Source: Phoenix dactylifera
Taxonomy: Eukaryota; Streptophyta; Magnoliopsida; Arecales; Arecaceae
Length of the DNA: 64,000 nt
Direction of reading: 5' to 3'
NCBI RefSeq assembly: GCF_009389715.1
Contig: NC_052405.1
Location: 15,754,194 to 15,818,193, forward strand
The translations under genes and the position numbers were made by a program. Positions 62,164 through 64,000 of this stretch are shown here, in pieces. The notes beneath the pieces are model-generated. The model searched no databases and had not been told where the DNA came from. It saw only the letters and a list, made by a program, of their open reading frames with translations. Numbering within the stretch: position 1 is the first letter of the stretch; each line of letters starts with the position of its first letter.

Positions 62164-62357
62164 TACCATTTGTGTGCGTACCGTAATAGCCCGAACCGGA
62201 TAGTACGGGGTGTACCATACTATACCGGTTCGGTACCAGTACTTATTATGGATTGCGTACCGACACTCGGTACGCCAAAAAAATTTCGTACTATACCGTT
62301 CCGACACTGTGCTAGTGTGGCACTGTTATGGCATCCGGTACCGAGACAGCGAACCTT
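62164..62357 (-). repeat. GGTAC-rich dispersed repeat, copy 3 (inverted)
   Basis: Reverse complement of this stretch aligns with 48323-48513 throughout: CAAGGTTCGCTGTC start, GTGCCACACTAG, AATTTTTTTGG(C/T)GTACCGA, GGTTCGGGCT. Confidence 0.7.
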
Positions 62358-62481
62358 GTATATATATATATATATACACGTATGTACATATATACACACA
62401 GACTATATATATATAATAGAGAGAGAGGCTAATGGAGCTACTGACTGACTATATGTATGTATGTATGTGTGTTTGTATATT

Positions 62482-62530
<49 letters not shown>
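62358..62530. repeat. TA/TG-type microsatellites
   Basis: (TA)n tracts at about 62358-62376 and 62494-62530 with TATG/TGTG variants between. A further TGTG tract lies near 62.6 kb. ORFs called here are products of the repeats. Confidence 0.85.
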
Positions 62531-62534
<4 letters not shown>

Positions 62535-63350
62535 ATATGTAATATGTTGCATGTGCTGTACATAGTATGGAGATGGACTACCCGTCAGTGGAGCCTTACA
62601 CACGGTGCATGTGTGTGTGTATGCATGATTATAGCATTTATGTACATATACACATCCATAATGTGGAGATGGACAACCCCATAGTGGACCTCACTCAGTG
62701 CATGTGTGTATTTATGCATAATTATGGCATGTCTTTTTTCTCATGAATTGGTTAATCTGTATATCTATGGCATGTAGGATTTTTAGTGTTTATATATAAT
62801 TCACTAGTCCTTTTATACTAGTGTAGATATAGTAACTTATTGTTCCACATTTAGATTTGCTTGTGTTGTTTTGCCTTGAAGATTTCATGATGATTTGATT
62901 GTTTGTGACTTTTTGCTACTACTGAACTGATTCCAATGGTTAATGATAGGTTTAACTCATGAAAGATGATTGTAGGAGACCTTAGAGGCTTGCCTTCAAA
63001 GAGAAGTGAATTACATTTTAATTTAGATTATATCATGAACAACATTCAGATAATACCAACTCCCAACTCTCTCAAAACTTTGGAAAAAATGCTTATAAAG
63101 ATTAAAATAAAAATAAGATTTAGGTCTGGGTAGACCTTAAATGCTTGTGAGCACTTTCCATTCTAGCGGCTATGAAGATGTCAGAGTAGAAAATGAGACT
63201 GTATTACATTGCATTTCATAAAGATAATAAGATCTGGTTATGTCTTAAGGCTACCGACATTATCTCTAATTTGCAATCGAGTACTAAAAAGATATTGGAG
63301 AATGAAGAAAACAAAACATATACTTAATATAATAATCATGTCCCAGTCAA

Positions 63351-63639
63351 TCACATTCCAGAAGCAGCTTTGGATGCTTCTTTGAGTGCCTTCATGATCT
63401 CCTCTGACTTTAGCCCATTGCTGGTATAGACGATGAGGGGGCTCTCCCTCGGCACGGTGTCTTCTCTCTGGTAACTCCCTGCTTTTCTGAGAAGTTCCTC
63501 TGAACCTTTTGCCACAATGCCTTTCATGATCACAGTCTTGTGGGAACCTGATAAGAGCTCTTCATGATCTGTATCTCCTTTTTCTCCAGCAATGATATAC
63601 ATATTTGCAATATTCAGACCCCAGCGGACGAAAAGATAC
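63351..63639 (-). CDS. Sucrose-phosphate synthase, last exon (3' end of gene)
   Basis: The terminal exon on the minus strand begins after an AATTGAG acceptor at 63640 and ends at a TGA at 63353-63351, giving about 96 residues. YLFVRWGLNIANMYIIAGEK, GDTDHEELLSGSHKTVIMKG, GSYQRED and the ending KALKEASKAASGM match the conserved C-terminus of plant sucrose-phosphate synthases (the S6PP-like domain). The enzyme makes sucrose-6-phosphate from UDP-glucose and fructose-6-phosphate in the cytosol. The glucosyltransferase part lies beyond the right edge. The exon has no breaks. The gene is tail-to-tail with the PPR gene, with copia-2 between them. Confidence 0.87.
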
Positions 63640-64000
63640 CTCAATTAAATAAAAAGAGACCATCCGTCATATGCCATATACATCCTCAAGTCAAAGCAGT
63701 TCATAAACCAGCTTGTCTAGGAAGAACGAACAATATTGATAATTTCTGATTATGTAAGTTAAGTTCGGGACTGTTTGGATGCTTATATGTTTTGCATAAT
63801 TGTAAAAAACGATTTTTGTAAAACAGATTTTATGAAAAACACCTATTTTTTGCTAAAAATCAAGTTTTATGACATCAATTTTGGCAAAACAGGTTTTAAG
63901 GAAAACAGCAAAACAACCATTTTTGTAAAATCGTTTCATTTTAGATTTTCTATAAGGTTGTTTTACTAAAACTTGTAAACCAAACAGCCCAATGTTGATG
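63640..64000 (-). other. Intron of the sucrose-phosphate synthase gene, to the window edge
   Basis: No preceding exon is visible before the edge. The intron carries a small MITE-like element at 63767-63990. Confidence 0.6.
63767..63990. mobile_element. Small MITE-like element
   Basis: 224 bp with inverted ends GGGACTGTTTGG and CCAAACAGCCC and an interior of alternating GTAAAA/TTTTGC tracts. The GGGC.TGTTTGG terminus is common among plant MITEs. No clear target duplication. Confidence 0.5.

Larger units (their letters stand above)
60612..63350. other. Region between copia-2 and the sucrose-phosphate synthase 3' end
   Basis: AT-rich DNA holding a GGTAC-rich repeat (62164-62357), TA/TG microsatellites (about 62.36-62.7 kb) and possibly the SPS 3'UTR at its right end. 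A short exon-like frame at about 61963-62092 (…LSRIIVESDCLILHSILKQG) faintly resembles an RNase H helix and may be another LINE scrap. Confidence 0.45.

Noticed and set aside
62403..62684. Short ORFs rich in Tyr, Ile and Val on both strands
   Set aside because: They are translations of TA/TG microsatellites.

Overview
This window looks like nuclear DNA of a flowering plant. It has long AT-rich introns, GT-AG splice sites, a DYW-class PPR gene, a sucrose-phosphate synthase 3' end, a plant O-fucosyltransferase, a nuclear tRNA-Ser(GCU), and many plant transposons (a Mutator-like element, two Ty1/copia elements, a TRIM, MITE-like repeats and LINE relics). The dispersed GGTAC-rich repeats and the long-LTR BARE/Angela-like copia element made me think of a monocot, perhaps a palm. 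That is an impression only; nothing here fixes the species.

Layout. 1-3316: the start of a minus-strand gene, with a first coding exon at 3316-3210 and its remainder in or beyond the left edge. 3502-10421: a 6.9-kb Mutator-like element (MULE) with 49-bp terminal inverted repeats and a perfect 9-bp target duplication. It sits between that gene's TATA box and its start codon. The MULE carries two convergent, apparently intact genes: a plant-mobile-domain (PMD, MAIN-like) gene on the plus strand, and on the minus strand a six-exon transposase with FAR1/WRKY-GCM1 zinc finger, DDE, SWIM and C-terminal OTU protease domains. Near each end is a mirrored array of perfect or near-perfect hairpins. 11370-11853: LINE ORF1 relic. 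13203-28081: an eight-exon minus-strand O-fucosyltransferase gene (476 aa as modelled) whose introns hold several dispersed repeats. 28.4-34.2 kb: intergenic DNA with a MITE-like element, tRNA-Ser(GCU) and a roughly 180-bp tandem repeat starting directly after the tRNA. 34231-40553: a decayed copia element (TSD ATACA). 40.6-43.7 kb: intergenic DNA with a LINE RNase H relic. 43681-44094: a 414-bp TRIM (TSD GCTAC) 217 bp upstream of a single-exon PPR-DYW gene (44312-46354). 49503-60606: an 11.1-kb copia element with exceptionally long 2.6-kb LTRs (TSD ATGTC). 63351-63639: the last exon of a minus-strand sucrose-phosphate synthase gene that continues past the right edge.

How the parts relate. 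The cellular genes are unrelated housekeeping or organelle-editing genes. The most notable unit is the MULE. Its convergent two-gene layout recalls maize MuDR (mudrA/mudrB), but a PMD gene sits where mudrB would be. Both hairpin arrays fall in the 5' parts of the two genes: the first intron of the transposase, and a probable 5'UTR intron of the PMD gene. The element looks complete enough to be autonomous, and it has separated a cellular gene from its core promoter.

All exon models come from reading splice sites and frame continuity by eye. No alignment or database search was run.
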